From Meghimatium bilineatum (lineage: Eukaryota; Mollusca; Gastropoda; Stylommatophora; Philomycidae): 64,000 nucleotides of DNA. Every line of letters starts with the position of its first letter. Positions within the stretch are counted from its first letter, which is position 1. The notes below the pieces were generated by a model. The model worked only from the letters and a program-made list of their open reading frames with translations. It was not told the origin of the DNA and searched no databases. Both the position numbers and the translations under genes were made by a program. Below are positions 21,010 to 31,638 of this stretch, piece after piece. Where the stretch lies: the NCBI GenBank assembly GCA_034231615.1, contig CM067317.1, positions 44,001,531-44,065,530 on the forward strand, in the 5' to 3' direction.

Positions 21010-21281
21010 GTTGTCACGGTCCGAAAGGAGAGCAAAGAATAGCAGCACTGTTTACCTTTATGCATGTCGTATGAGGCGACTAAGGAGGTTATGGGATGGA
21101 GTTGGCTGTCCCATCCCATATAGGGTCAGTGACCCAAAGTCATGCTGAAGTCGGATGTGTCAGGCCGAAAGGCGCAGATATCGCAGCAATGCTGTAAACC
21201 ATGACACAGCGCATTCCATTCTCCGGACTAAATCCTGCTGATCCGCAGGAGTTTGAGAACGAACGCAGAAGAAGAAGAATA
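21010..21281 (+). mobile_element. S1 repeat, best-preserved copy
   Basis: Nearly complete: gagcaaagaatagcagcact, gaggcgactaaggaggttat, a ggctgtcccatcccatatag block, gaagtcggatgtgtcaggcc, gcagatatcgcag, ctgtaaaccatgacacagcg, a ctgatccgcaggagtttgag block and gaacgcagaagaagaagaat. This copy is a useful reference for the family. No tRNA-like A or B box is obvious at its 5' end. Confidence 0.8.
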
Positions 21282-21949
21282 GTTACTATGATCATCTAAT
21301 TTTTAAAAAGATATCATATGGTCAAATAATCCACGACAATTCTCCCGAGAACAAGGAAATTTGAAAAAAAGCCAAAGTTGTACAATTTAAATTAAAAATA
21401 GCGAATAATGGTAACCTTGTCAGAAACCTGAATACTAGATCCCAAGTGAATAATCAGTAGTGCCCCCTGATGTTTTAATAAACAGACTCGTATGTTTGGC
21501 GCCATATTGAAAAGACAAGTTTGCGAGGCAGAAAACTGAAATCTGTCCATCATCGGAGATCGCTAGCAGGACTTTTGGTACAGATTATTGGATTTGACAT
21601 CTGGTGACGGCAACTGGGAATTCTGGCAGGTGTTTTCGATTACAATTTTAAAAAGTTATTACAAAAATGGAATTGTCAGTATAGGAATCGGAAACCACGT
21701 TTCATGGCAATTACACAGAATGGGTAAAAGTGCTATCGAACTATAGGCCAACTGACATTAAAAATTCACAATAGTGTGTATTATAGAATAAATCAGTAGA
21801 TAGGCATACTTGAATTTTTTTTCGTTTCTCTTTCATTCCTAATTTTTGTAAAAGAATCATGATTTTTGTGTGTGTCACGTCACTGTTTCCGTGGATACGT
21901 TATTGTCAATCGTCTATGCTGCATTATTCCATCAGTGACTCTCCATAAA
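21282..21949. other. no recognisable feature
   Basis: AT-rich sequence with no repeat or coding motif recognised. Confidence 0.4.
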
Positions 21950-22430
21950 TTACGTCAATAATAAAAGGGGGAAGGGGGTCTGAAAAGGTTTGACATTTAT
22001 TGACAAGGGGTCAGGAGTGTGACAAATGTTGACGTCAACAATACTGTTTTCGTACAGCAATTAAATTATTTGAAACATTTATTAAAAAATGTGACAAACA
22101 CCATGCACTTTTATCGTACTTTTTTTTCTGTTAAAATATTGTTTATTTGGGGGAAGGTGGAATTGTTTGACATTTAGCATGGGTGAGAGGCATTTGCTTG
22201 ACATTTAGCATGGAGGGGGGAGACGAGGTAATTATTTGACATTTAGGATGAGTGGGGGAAGATGCTATTGTTTGACATTTAGCATGGGTGAGGGGGAGAG
22301 AGATAAATTTTGATATTTAGCATGGAGGGGAGAGGTAATTGTCTGATATTTAGCATGGGGGCGGGGGAGGCGAGGCAATTGTTTGATATTTAGCAAGGGT
22401 CGGGGGTCCCAAAGTGTTTCATATTTGTTG
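21950..22430 (+). repeat. degenerate G-rich tandem repeat
   Basis: Roughly eight irregular units of 35-60 bp built around tgtttgacatttagcatggg, separated by G-rich segments of varying length (for example gggggcgggggagg). The strand asymmetry, G-rich on the plus strand, is strong. Units are too diverged for a fixed period. Confidence 0.75.
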
Positions 22431-22653
22431 ACATGGATGAACTGGCAATAATTATTGATATAATTTATGAGAGTACATTAATAATTAGTTTTTATTATTG
22501 GGTTGTTTTGTGCGCTTCTCTTGATAAAGGCCTTTTGATAAAAACGTCAATCCAAAATGTTATATTTGGTTGTTTGTTTTGCGTTCGCTCCATTGTAACC
22601 ATAACGGATATCCGTGCGGTTTCCGCCGGGAGCGTGATTACGCTGTGCCACCG

Positions 22654-23381
22654 TTATTCGCCTTGTAGGCCTAGCACATCCGATTTCGGCATGTCTTGAC
22701 AATTCGGGTGGGCTACCCTTAGCATGTGACAGCCTCTATATCTGTCTCCATGCACGCGTAGTGGCGACTCTTCGCCCAGACGATTTTTGCTCTCGTCTGA
22801 CTCGCACGAGGTGTTCCACTGTCTATGAACTTGCCTCGTGTAATTGGGCGTGCTGTGCCTGTGCCCATTGGGTACTGAACCGTTTCTCATCCGTGAGCCT
22901 GGTTCATTAGGGGAAGAACTCAACAGAGGAGTTGGACCCTGGCTCTTTCGCCCTCTTAGCCGAGGTGTCATTCACCGACATCGTGTACCCCTTGTCCAAG
23001 TTTGAGTCTCACACCACGCGTTTGAGAGCAAGGTGTTCTCGAGCTGAGCGTCCTTGTCCCAATAGCGCCTGAGCCCATCAGGTACTGAACCCGTTCTCTT
23101 TTCAAGTGTATTTCCGGTGTAGGAAAACCTGACAGTAGAGTTGGGCCAGGGCTAAATCGTTGTCCCTTTTGTGCCTGAGCCAATCGCGTACGGAACCCTT
23201 TATCTCTGCAAGTGTACTTCCGGTATAGGAAACCTTGACAGTAGAGTTGGGCCAGGACTACCATCGTTGTCCTTTTCTTGCCTAAGCCCATGGGGTACAG
23301 AACCCTTTCTCTTCGCGAGCATATTTCCGGTTTAGGAAGGCTCGACATTAGAGTTGGATTAGGTCTTCTTGCTTTTACCAA
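22654..23381 (-). other. unassigned minus-strand reading frames over a 107-110-bp imperfect repeat
   Basis: Two overlapping minus-strand frames (22968-23381, 137 residues; 22654-22971, 105 residues) cover a more GC-rich region. The DNA holds three clear repeats about 107-110 bp apart, around 23110, 23219 and 23326, each with a ttccggt-taggaa-cct-gaca-tagagttgg core. A more diverged copy lies near 22936. The peptides repeat a PTL-S--P-PEI---RERV pattern. I do not recognise any domain. It could be a decayed gene, an internal part of a retroelement next to the LTR candidate at 23411, or non-coding repeats that happen to be open. Confidence 0.4.
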
Positions 23382-23410
23382 ACGCCAATGAATGGGTCTG
23401 GGTCTCTGCC

Positions 23411-23605
23411 TGTAAGGAACACGGGTAACTAGAAGCTCGTCTCGAGCTGACGGAGCTTGTAGTTCCCCTTTCCTAGGAACTTTTCACTTTCTATTTGCAG
23501 TTCACGCTGCCATCTAGCGCTGTTCTGCCCTTTCATTGTTTCATTGTACTCGGTATGAAATCTATTTGTCTCTCGCCATGCATCTACCTTTACGTGCATT
23601 TTACA
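23411..23605 (-). mobile_element. possible long terminal repeat
   Basis: On the minus strand this 195-bp segment starts TGTAAAATGC and ends TTCCTTACA, giving the TG...CA ends and short inverted termini typical of LTRs. The sequence directly before it on that strand (ggaggggcggccaa) looks like a polypurine tract. No second LTR, primer-binding site or gag-pol was found, so it may be a lone 3' LTR or a chance match. Confidence 0.3.
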
Positions 23606-24017
23606 TTGGCCGCCCCTCCAATGTTCGGACTGGACTGACTAGCTTCACTGTATGTCGACAGTGTCGCTATATGTGGTGATGCTGGTGGTATCGGAGATAT
23701 TGTCTGTCTCTTGTGCAGTCAAATCTCTTTCCATCTGCTACCTCCACATTCTCGGACACGATCCCCAAATGATTTGGCCAGAATCAGCTCGAGCTGCTGT
23801 ATTTCTGTTTCCAGGGTGCACCGCGTGGAGGTACATTTGGGATCTTGGTTATCTGCTAATCCTGGGTCCGCCTAGAGCAATGCGTTCCCTTTGCACCCCC
23901 AAAATGTTATGAAACTGCACTATGAAACTAACGCACTTCGTATTTTATGTTTTCATCCAATATTATTTCACGTTTATTTCTATTCCTACAGCAAACAGTC
24001 ATATTTAAGCGTAGATG
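23606..24017. other. no recognisable gene
   Basis: If the LTR call is right, 23606-23920 would be the 3' internal part of the same minus-strand element; I see no recognisable protein in it. Confidence 0.3.
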
Positions 24018-24112
24018 GATGGTCCAGCACTAACTCAGCAATGGTCCATCACTAACTCAGCAATGGTGCATCACTAACTCAGCAATGGTCCATCACTAAC
24101 TCAGCAATGAGC
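24018..24112 (+). repeat. 22-bp minisatellite, about 4 copies
   Basis: The unit is catcactaactcagcaatggt plus cc, with one g-for-c change in the second unit. Confidence 0.85.
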
Positions 24113-24936
24113 CTACATCAAGTAGTTGAAAAAATACATTCGACTACACACAATACATATTGAGAGAGATGACATACAACAATATCCGTTAAAAAAGGGG
24201 CGATGTGTGGGGGTTCCAATTCCTCTTTAGCGTCAGAATATTACATTTAGTAAAGACCGTATATAAGAGGTAGGTATGAGGAACTTTCCCTTCTCCCCCC
24301 CCCTACATTTTTTAGGAAAATGGAGCTCACTTTTTAGTATTAAGAAACTAGTAAATCAAATTGTAAAACATGTCTCCCCCACCCCCATGTATGCACTCCA
24401 CCACCCCTCCAAAACACAATATCGTCAAAAATCTCAAAGCATTTAAATAATGTGTTTTTAAAGGAAACACACTTCCATTCAAAGTCTCATCTACGTTCCA
24501 TTTAGTATTTGGAAACAAGCTAAAAAAAGGAGAGGGTAAATCCCTAACCTTCACTAGTTTCCTAAAAAAAAAAAGGTCACAAAACGCCACCAAAATAAAG
24601 GAATGAGCTTATAATATTGTTTAAGTAAACCCCTCTCTCCCCATCCCCCACGTGTCCCTATCTTAGACTGAAGCTGTAGGCCTATCTATGGTCTCGCATA
24701 AATCGATTGTAAGAAATATCTGGGGGGAAATTGTAAAACTAGATATACAAATGAAATTTAAAAAAAACAACAACCCAGAAACATAAATAGCGAAACAAAG
24801 TTAAAAGGCGAGGTCAAAGTTAGTGGAAGTCACAACAACAACAAAAATGCCATTCAAAGGAATGCTGCGTTGTAAGCTAAAATAAAAACGAAAATACATT
24901 CTGATTGTAAGTGAATGTCTATGACCAGACTTCAGT
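24113..24936. other. no recognisable gene
   Basis: AT-rich sequence with several C runs and A runs. An 81-residue minus-strand frame at 24348-24593 has no motif. Confidence 0.4.
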
Positions 24937-25129
24937 TTAGACCTGTTAAAAGAAAGTAAACACAACTTACTCCGTCACGTTTTTTAATATTGTCGTGTTT
25001 TTCGTTGGTTCCTATTTAGATACTTGGAGTCGCATGCCAGAAAAGACAAAAATCTACCAAGATATATACGAAAACAAAAACAAAATCAGTCTTTCAGGTC
25101 ATGTTTACTTTCTGTACAGAGGCCATTAC
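24937..25129. mobile_element. MITE, second copy
   Basis: Matches the MITE at 12067-12264 in the interior (ttggtt/aactattta, gatacttggagtcgcatgcc) and at the right end (gtttactttctgtacagagg). The left inverted repeat is partly lost (gttaaaagaaagtaaac). Confidence 0.6.
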
Positions 25130-25459
25130 TGGTGAACCGGGGTACGATCTAATGGCAGTGACCTAGATTTGCTGAACACCTACATATTTAGTATCAGTGA
25201 AGTGTGTAGATACGTAGGTCAAAGAAGTATGCTACATATAATGCAGATCTTGGCACAAATTGTATTTCGTGCCAGCTCTACGTGCAGGTTTATAGACTAC
25301 ATATTAAATTACACCCCAAACTTGTTATATTTCTTATTCCGTGTATTAGCTTGAGTGTAGGGGCTGGGAATAACGTGTGTTGTTGCATGGCACGAGCGAT
25401 TTATAAGAAACAAAAAAAGAGTTATCAATCACACATAATCCGAACAGCGAGCTACCACA
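25130..25459. other. no recognisable feature
   Basis: Short frames only; no motif found. Confidence 0.4.
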
Positions 25460-25985
25460 TGCAGAAGTACATACTGAATATGATATCATAACACTCGTGG
25501 AAAGAAGTACATACTGAATATATCAGAACACTCTTGGACAGAAGTACATACTGAATATGATATCAGAACACTCATGGACAGAAGTACATACTGAATATGA
25601 TATCAGAACACTCGTGGACAGAAGTACATACTGAATATGATATCAGAACACTCGTGGACAGAAGTACATACTGAATATGATATCAGAACACTCATGGACA
25701 GAAGTACATATTGAATATGATATCAGAACACTCATGGACAGAAGTACATATTGAATATGATATCAGAACACTCATGGACAGAAGTACATATTGAATATGA
25801 TATCAGAACACTCATGGACAGAAGTACATACTGAATATGATATCAGAACACTCGTGGACAGAAGTACATACTGAATATGATATCAGAACACTCATGGACA
25901 GAAGTACATACTGAATATGATATCAGAACACTCATGGACAGAAGTACATACTGAATATGATATCAGAACACTCGTGGACATGCAT
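25460..25985 (+). repeat. 40-bp minisatellite, about 13 copies
   Basis: The unit is gaagtacatactgaatatga plus tatcagaacactcgtggaca. Copies differ almost only at ctcgtgg/ctcatgg and catactg/catattg, with runs of identical variants. Unrelated to the other 40-bp array despite the same period. Confidence 0.95.
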
Positions 25986-26029
25986 GAAGCGACACGATGA
26001 TGATCTGATGACAGAACTAAAATGTTGTT

Positions 26030-26285
26030 GTAACTATAACTGTGCTAATCTAGCTAAGCTAAACTAACTAAACTAAACCATATACACGAAACTTAAATAA
26101 CTAAACTAAACTAAATATACCAAACTTAACTAACTAAACTAAATACACGAAACTGAATTAATTAACAAAACTAAATTTTATTAAACACATGGAAATTTAC
26201 TAACTAAATTTAACTAACTAAACTAAAATTAACTAAATACACGAAACTAAACTAACTAAACTAAATTTAACGTAATTAACCAACC
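26030..26285 (+). repeat. AACTAAA low-complexity tract
   Basis: An irregular simple repeat of aaactaa and taaactaa words with cacgaaact insertions. Non-coding. Confidence 0.8.
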
Positions 26286-26479
26286 ATGGCCATTGGGATA
26301 TGTCTTCGGTAAAGGCGGGGTGGGTGGGATTAACTAAAAAAATTGTCATTTTCTATTTTCGTGGTCATTACAAGTTTCTCATGAGATTTTAGTGATCTTA
26401 TTTATTTACCAACTTTTTGTCCAATGCCTCTTGTTTATTGAACCCTCCTTTCTCAAACGTCCCCCTAGCTACTGGCTCG

Positions 26480-26890
26480 GAACTAATCTTGACTAATTCA
26501 ATTAAGTGCTATGCAGAGTGGCGTAGGCGATCATACTTCTCCACAACTCTATGTCTTTTGTGTTATCAATAAATTTTGTTGGTGACAATTTTTATACAAC
26601 AGTAACAACCCATTCAGAAATTTATCATTTTGTCTTCCTCTTTCTCTTGTACCCTGATCTTTCCAGTGGTTACTAAATGTTCTAGTTTTACTTTTCTCAT
26701 CACATTCTCTAAAAATCTTAATTGCCCTGTTTCTAATTTTTTTCTATAATTTGTCATTTTACTCCAGAATTTCTGAGAACTTCTACGTTAGTTTTCTTGG
26801 CTGGCCATGAAACTTTCATCATTCTTCTTAGAAACCACATCTCAGTTGTCTCCAGCTTATCTTTTGCATTTTGGTTTATTGTCCATGATA
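26480..26890 (-). pseudogene. family C LINE C-terminus
   Basis: On the minus strand the fragment starts with TEMWFLRRMMKVSWPAKKTN, then VEVL, the same motif that forms the 15-residue repeat at 1-265. After stops and frame changes it continues with TGKIRVQEKEED and an ELWRSMIAYA tail near 26520. This region follows the RT thumb in such LINEs. Stops and shifts make it a relic. It is a useful internal reference for identifying the other family C pieces. Confidence 0.72.
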
Positions 26891-27104
26891 ATTAACTCCT
26901 CGTTAATTGACTAATTAGGTAAAATTTAACTAACTACATTTACATAAATTAAACTGAACTAATTTTAAAAAATAATCTAAACCTATCTAACTCACATATT
27001 TGAGCACTGCTATTGCATCAACAAATTCTCATAACGGGAGCCGTGATATTTATAGTGGTTACGTGAAAAAACTCAATCATTTTTCATACAAATTGTCTCA
27101 GAAA
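26891..27104. other. no recognisable feature
   Basis: AT-rich with a few AACTAA words; no motif found. Confidence 0.4.
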
Positions 27105-27690
27105 AGTTATGAACATCAGATGGCAAGACAGGATTCCAGATACCACTGTCCTTGATAGAGCTGGTATCCCAAGCATTGACACGATCCTGATGCAGACACA
27201 GATTCGTTGGGGCAGGTCATTTGGTTCGTATGCCAGACCATCGTCTGCCAAAGATACTTCTCTATGGTGAGCTAGAGAAGGGTATACGATCTCAAGGTGG
27301 CCAAAGGAAGTGCTACAAGGACTCGTTAAAGACTCACTGAAAGCCTTTGAAATAGACCACGATACATGGGAAGAACTTGCACAAAATAGATCTACATGGC
27401 GTTCTACAATAAAAAAAAAGAGCGCATCATCTTGTGAAAAGAAGAGAAATGCAGCAGTTCAACAGCGGAGAGCAGCTAGAAAGTCACGGATAGATCAAGA
27501 TCCGTCTACAGTCGTTATTCCATGCCCAAACTGTCCAAGGACATTTACAGCTCGAATAGGGCTCATTAGCGATCTACGAACTCATAATCAAGGACATAAC
27601 TAAAATTGAATTTTCAAAAGTGGATGTAACAAATGGTTATCATCACTTGTGATGGACGAACAACAACAACCATTATCCCAGGATCAACAT
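27105..27690 (+). pseudogene. family B LINE C-terminus, 5'-truncated
   Basis: Reads VMNIRWQDRIPD and then, after one extra G near 27214, a frame running to the stop at 27603 with LPKILLYGELEKG, SLKAFEIDHDTWEELAQN and a finger CPNCPRTFTARIG. This parallels residues 900-1069 of the LINE at 4101-7310. The first histidine of the C2H2 finger is aspartate here, so the finger is broken. The 3' end (cacttgtgatggacgaacaa, then caac repeats) matches the family B terminus, confirming a 5'-truncated insertion. Confidence 0.8.
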
Positions 27691-27719
27691 GTTCTGCCAG
27701 GAGCATAGCCATGCATTTA

Positions 27720-28920
27720 CAGATGAATGTCTTTATTAAGCAACACAGGGAAACATTTTAAGAAAATAATAGAACAACGATTACGATCATACATTGAACC
27801 ACACCTTAATAACACCAAATGGCTTTCCTAAGAATCAAAGCTGTACGGCTGCTATCTTTACACTTGGGACAGCTAACAGAAAGAGCCACAGCAAGCAACA
27901 AAGAATTATACATCGCATTCCTCGACTAAGAAAAGGCCTTCGACAGAATAGACAGAAAACAGCTGTGGGAAAAACTATCAATATACGGAGTACTATAACA
28001 TTTAATCAATATATGCAAGAGAATTAATACTAATAGCCAATGTGAAGTAAGAACAAATACAGGAGTGTCCAATAAGTTACAAATCCAATCAGGAGTTCAC
28101 CAGGGGTGTGTCCTATCTCCTCTGTCTTTTATAACAAATATCGATCACATCTGTAAACTAACAAGTGCTAACGAAGAAGATAACATGAAAGACAAATTGA
28201 ACGAATTACTCTTTGCAGATGACCAAATACAACTAGCGACATCAGGTGATAAATTGCAATACCATATGAACAGACTCCACACATGTCAAAAATTGAACAT
28301 GAAGATTAATATTGAAAAGACCGAAATAATGGCAATAGAAAAGAAAGAAAGAAATATAACTATCTCCATCGATAATAAAAACCTTAAACATGTAAAGGAG
28401 TTCACTTACTTAGGAAACATTATATCGTGTGAATGGAAAAACAGTAAAGAGATACAAAATAGATGCAACAAAACACCCAGATCCTGGGAAAGATGACACT
28501 TATTTTTAAGAAATATAATGTAAACATAGACACTAAGTTGCATTATACAAGACTATTATTATCCCATCAATGTGCTACAGTGCCAAACCTGGACAATGAC
28601 AGCATAAGACAAAAGAAAAATAGTAACAACAGAAATGACATGTCTACGAAGAATACTCGGAGTGTCATTAAGAGATAGAATTAGAAACGGTAACATCAGA
28701 CAGATAAACAAAACAATACCAGTAATGGAACACATCAAAACACAACAGATGGCCATTACACATAGACATCACGGCTATAAAGCCAGAGGCAGACCATGTA
28801 AAAGAAGGACCACATAAATCAAAGAAACCACCAGAACTTGCTTACAAATATAAATAACCATAATATCGGAGGATGTCCGACAAAATGGAAAGTGCCGCAG
28901 TTACCAGACAAATAAGAGGT
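27720..28920 (+). pseudogene. family E LINE reverse transcriptase remnant
   Basis: Broken frames give the RT motifs in order: KHFKKIIEQRLRSYIEP, LYIAFLD then EKAFDRIDRKQLWEKL (first palm aspartate), QIQSGVHQGCVLSPLSF, ELLFADDQ (catalytic FADD), INIEKTEIM and EFTYLGNIIS. The frame 28065-28496 is the longest piece. The C-terminus follows with TCLRRILGVSLRDRIRN and ARGRPCKRRTT near 28785. At least three stops or shifts are present. No endonuclease precedes it, so it is 5'-truncated. A related C-terminal tail lies at 55616-55940. Confidence 0.78.
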
Positions 28921-29040
28921 AAATACAAAGTTAATTATAAAGGTTACTAAATATAACTATCAATATAAATAAATCAGAAATAACAATAAAACAAAGAACA
29001 AAGACAATTTTCGACGTGTCAGTCCTATTGTAAATAGCGA

Positions 29041-29915
29041 ATGTTTATGGTATATGCATTTATGTGAGAAAATGTGGATGCATGTATAAGTATTTATGTT
29101 GATGCTTATTTTTTGTGTCATTATGTACACCTATTCCTGTGTGAACCCATATTTTTGTTCGAATATATTTACATGCTTATGCATTTTGTGTGGGTATCTT
29201 TCTTATATCTATGTATTGATCTTGTTAGATATATACTTGTGTGTGTGTGTTCCTAGTATACTTGTTTGTGTATGTATATCTGTTGTTAGATATATACTTG
29301 TTCCTAGTATACTTGTATTTGTACTGTATATTTATCTCTCTCTCTCCTATATATACTATATATAATATGTGTGTCGTGTATGTATTTATTATATGTATGT
29401 AGGTGTGTGTTTGTAATAATATACTATATATTACTATATAATACTATATATATATATAAGTATATATATATATATATATTATTATATATAATATATATTA
29501 TATATACTATATATAATATAATATATATATACATACACAACCTACATACATCTATAAATCATACACACACACATATTACTATATATATCTATATATGGAA
29601 GAGAGAGCTACATACTACATACAAATACAAGTATACTAGGAACAAAGTATATATCTAACAACAGATATACATACCACAAACACAAGTCATACTAGGAACA
29701 CACACCACAACAAGTATTAATCTCTACAAGATCAATACATAGGATATAAGAAGATACCCACCACAACCAATGCATAAGCATGTAAATATATTCGAACAAA
29801 AATATGGGTTCACCACAGGAATCAGGTGTACATAATGACACAAAATAAGCATCAACATAAAGACTTTATACCATGCATCCACATTTTCTCACATAAATGC
29901 ATATACCATAAACAT
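29041..29915. repeat. large palindrome, arms of about 365 bp
   Basis: 29041-29405 and the reverse complement of about 29545-29915 carry the same sequence (for example atgtttatggtatatgcatt at one end), around an AT-rich centre near 29475. The right arm differs mostly by small insertions and losses in TG and T runs, such as tgtg against tggtg. After it, 29930-30021 repeats part of the left arm a third time and runs into the gap. No coding content. Confidence 0.85.
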
Positions 29916-30021
29916 CTCCGCCTATATCTATGTATTGATCTTGTTAGATCTATACTTGTGTGTGTGTGTTCCTAGTATACTTGTTCTGTCGTACTGTATA
30001 TCCTGTTGCTTAGATATATAC

Positions 30022-30121
30022 NNNNNNNNNNNNNNNNNNNNNNNNNNNNNNNNNNNNNNNNNNNNNNNNNNNNNNNNNNNNNNNNNNNNNNNNNNNNNNN
30101 NNNNNNNNNNNNNNNNNNNNN
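30022..30121. other. assembly gap (100 N)
   Basis: Exactly one hundred N, a conventional placeholder of unknown true length. It lies next to the palindrome. Confidence 0.99.
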
Positions 30122-30929
30122 TCTACCCTTGATGCCGCAAGGCAAACAAGGGGCCACAGGGTACTATCTTTTAGATAGACTTAAATAGAAAAATGTGTAA
30201 TAAACGTATGCGTTATAGTGGGTATTTCACTGTAATTATTTTTGATATGGTACATTTACTGCAATCTCTGTTACTCAATGTACACAGGAGAAAGGGTAAT
30301 TTGCAATCTACCATGTACTTCTGTGGAATACTCGTTGTAAGCTACCCACCATCTATGTTAACTTTAATCTATGCTAAACATGACCAGCAGATGTAGAAAA
30401 TCTGAAGTGGGGATTAAAGAAAAGAACAAGATTTCTAACGGACGAACGAACTCAAAAACATTCTGTTTCCTGTCCGAATTTCTTCAAAACAATCGGGTGG
30501 ATCTAGTAATCGATTCCCATGAGGGCAACTAAAACCTTCAAGTTGCGTGATCGATATCAGAATCCAACAGATGGTAAACTCTCGTTTTTTTGGATTTGAA
30601 TGTCAGCAATCGACCCAAAGACCACTTCACGTGATCCTCAATGACCCGTGCAGGGCTAACAAGGTAGGGTTGCAGTAAGAGAGAGAGAAAGAGATATGCC
30701 TCATATTTTTATATCATCATTCACAGTGTCAATTGTATTAAGTATCTTAAATACAGTGGTGTGGCGTCAGGAAATTATACCGTAAATAACGTCATCAATT
30801 TTAGGTGGATCAGGTGACTTCTTCAATCCGGCCTCTGACTACAATAAGAGAATAAACCACGCATGGCATATTATCTTCTCTAGTCTACCGTGGCTCTATG
30901 TACTCACTCTAGATATTTCCATGTGATAT
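30122..30929. other. no recognisable gene
   Basis: Mixed AT-rich sequence; no motif or repeat recognised. Confidence 0.4.
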
Positions 30930-31300
30930 TGATACTATTGGGAACTGTCTCTAGATTTTCACTAGAACAGTTCATGTGATGTCGTTATAATAAGAATTAT
31001 CTTTAGATTTTCACTAGAACAGTTCATGTGATGTCGGTTATAATTGAGAACTGTCTCTAGATTTTCACTAGAACAGTTCATGTGATGTTATAATTGAGAA
31101 CTGTCTCTAGATTTTCACTAGAACAGTTCATGTGATGTCGTTATAATTGAGAACTGTCTCTAGATTTTCACTAGAACAGTTCATGTGATGTTATAATTGA
31201 GAACTGTCTCTAGATTTTCACTAGAATAGTTCATGTGATGTCGTTATAATTGAGAATTATCTATAGATTCTCACTAGAATAGTTCATGTGATGTCGATAC
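30930..31300 (+). repeat. 48-53-bp minisatellite, about 7 copies
   Basis: The unit contains gagaactgtctctagatttt, cactagaacagttcatgtga and tgtcgttataatt. Copies with and without the tcg segment alternate, so the period switches by about 5 bp. Confidence 0.88.
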
Positions 31301-31638
31301 AATTACAAAGTGTTTTAGATTTTAGATATATACTTCTAGGACTTACTATGTATAAGTTCAGTATATATATATTATATATATATATAAGTGTAATTGACGA
31401 GAGAGGCCTAGTACATATAGAAATTTTAAAACATTATAAGGGCCAGTAAAACTGGCTTTGTGGGCCGAAATATGTCAGTGGACCAGTGTTTTGCCCACCT
31501 TTACTCTAGATCAGCGGTTATTAGACTGTGGTCCTCTGACCCTTGGTTCTTTCAGGTAGTTCGCGAAGATATGAAGGGATACTGTGTACCTTTACGATAT
31601 GTTGAAATTCTTTGGACCCTGTTGTAAGCAGAAAATAA

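Noticed and set aside
29935-30188. Open frames crossing 30022-30121
   Set aside because: They run through the 100-N gap and have no meaning.
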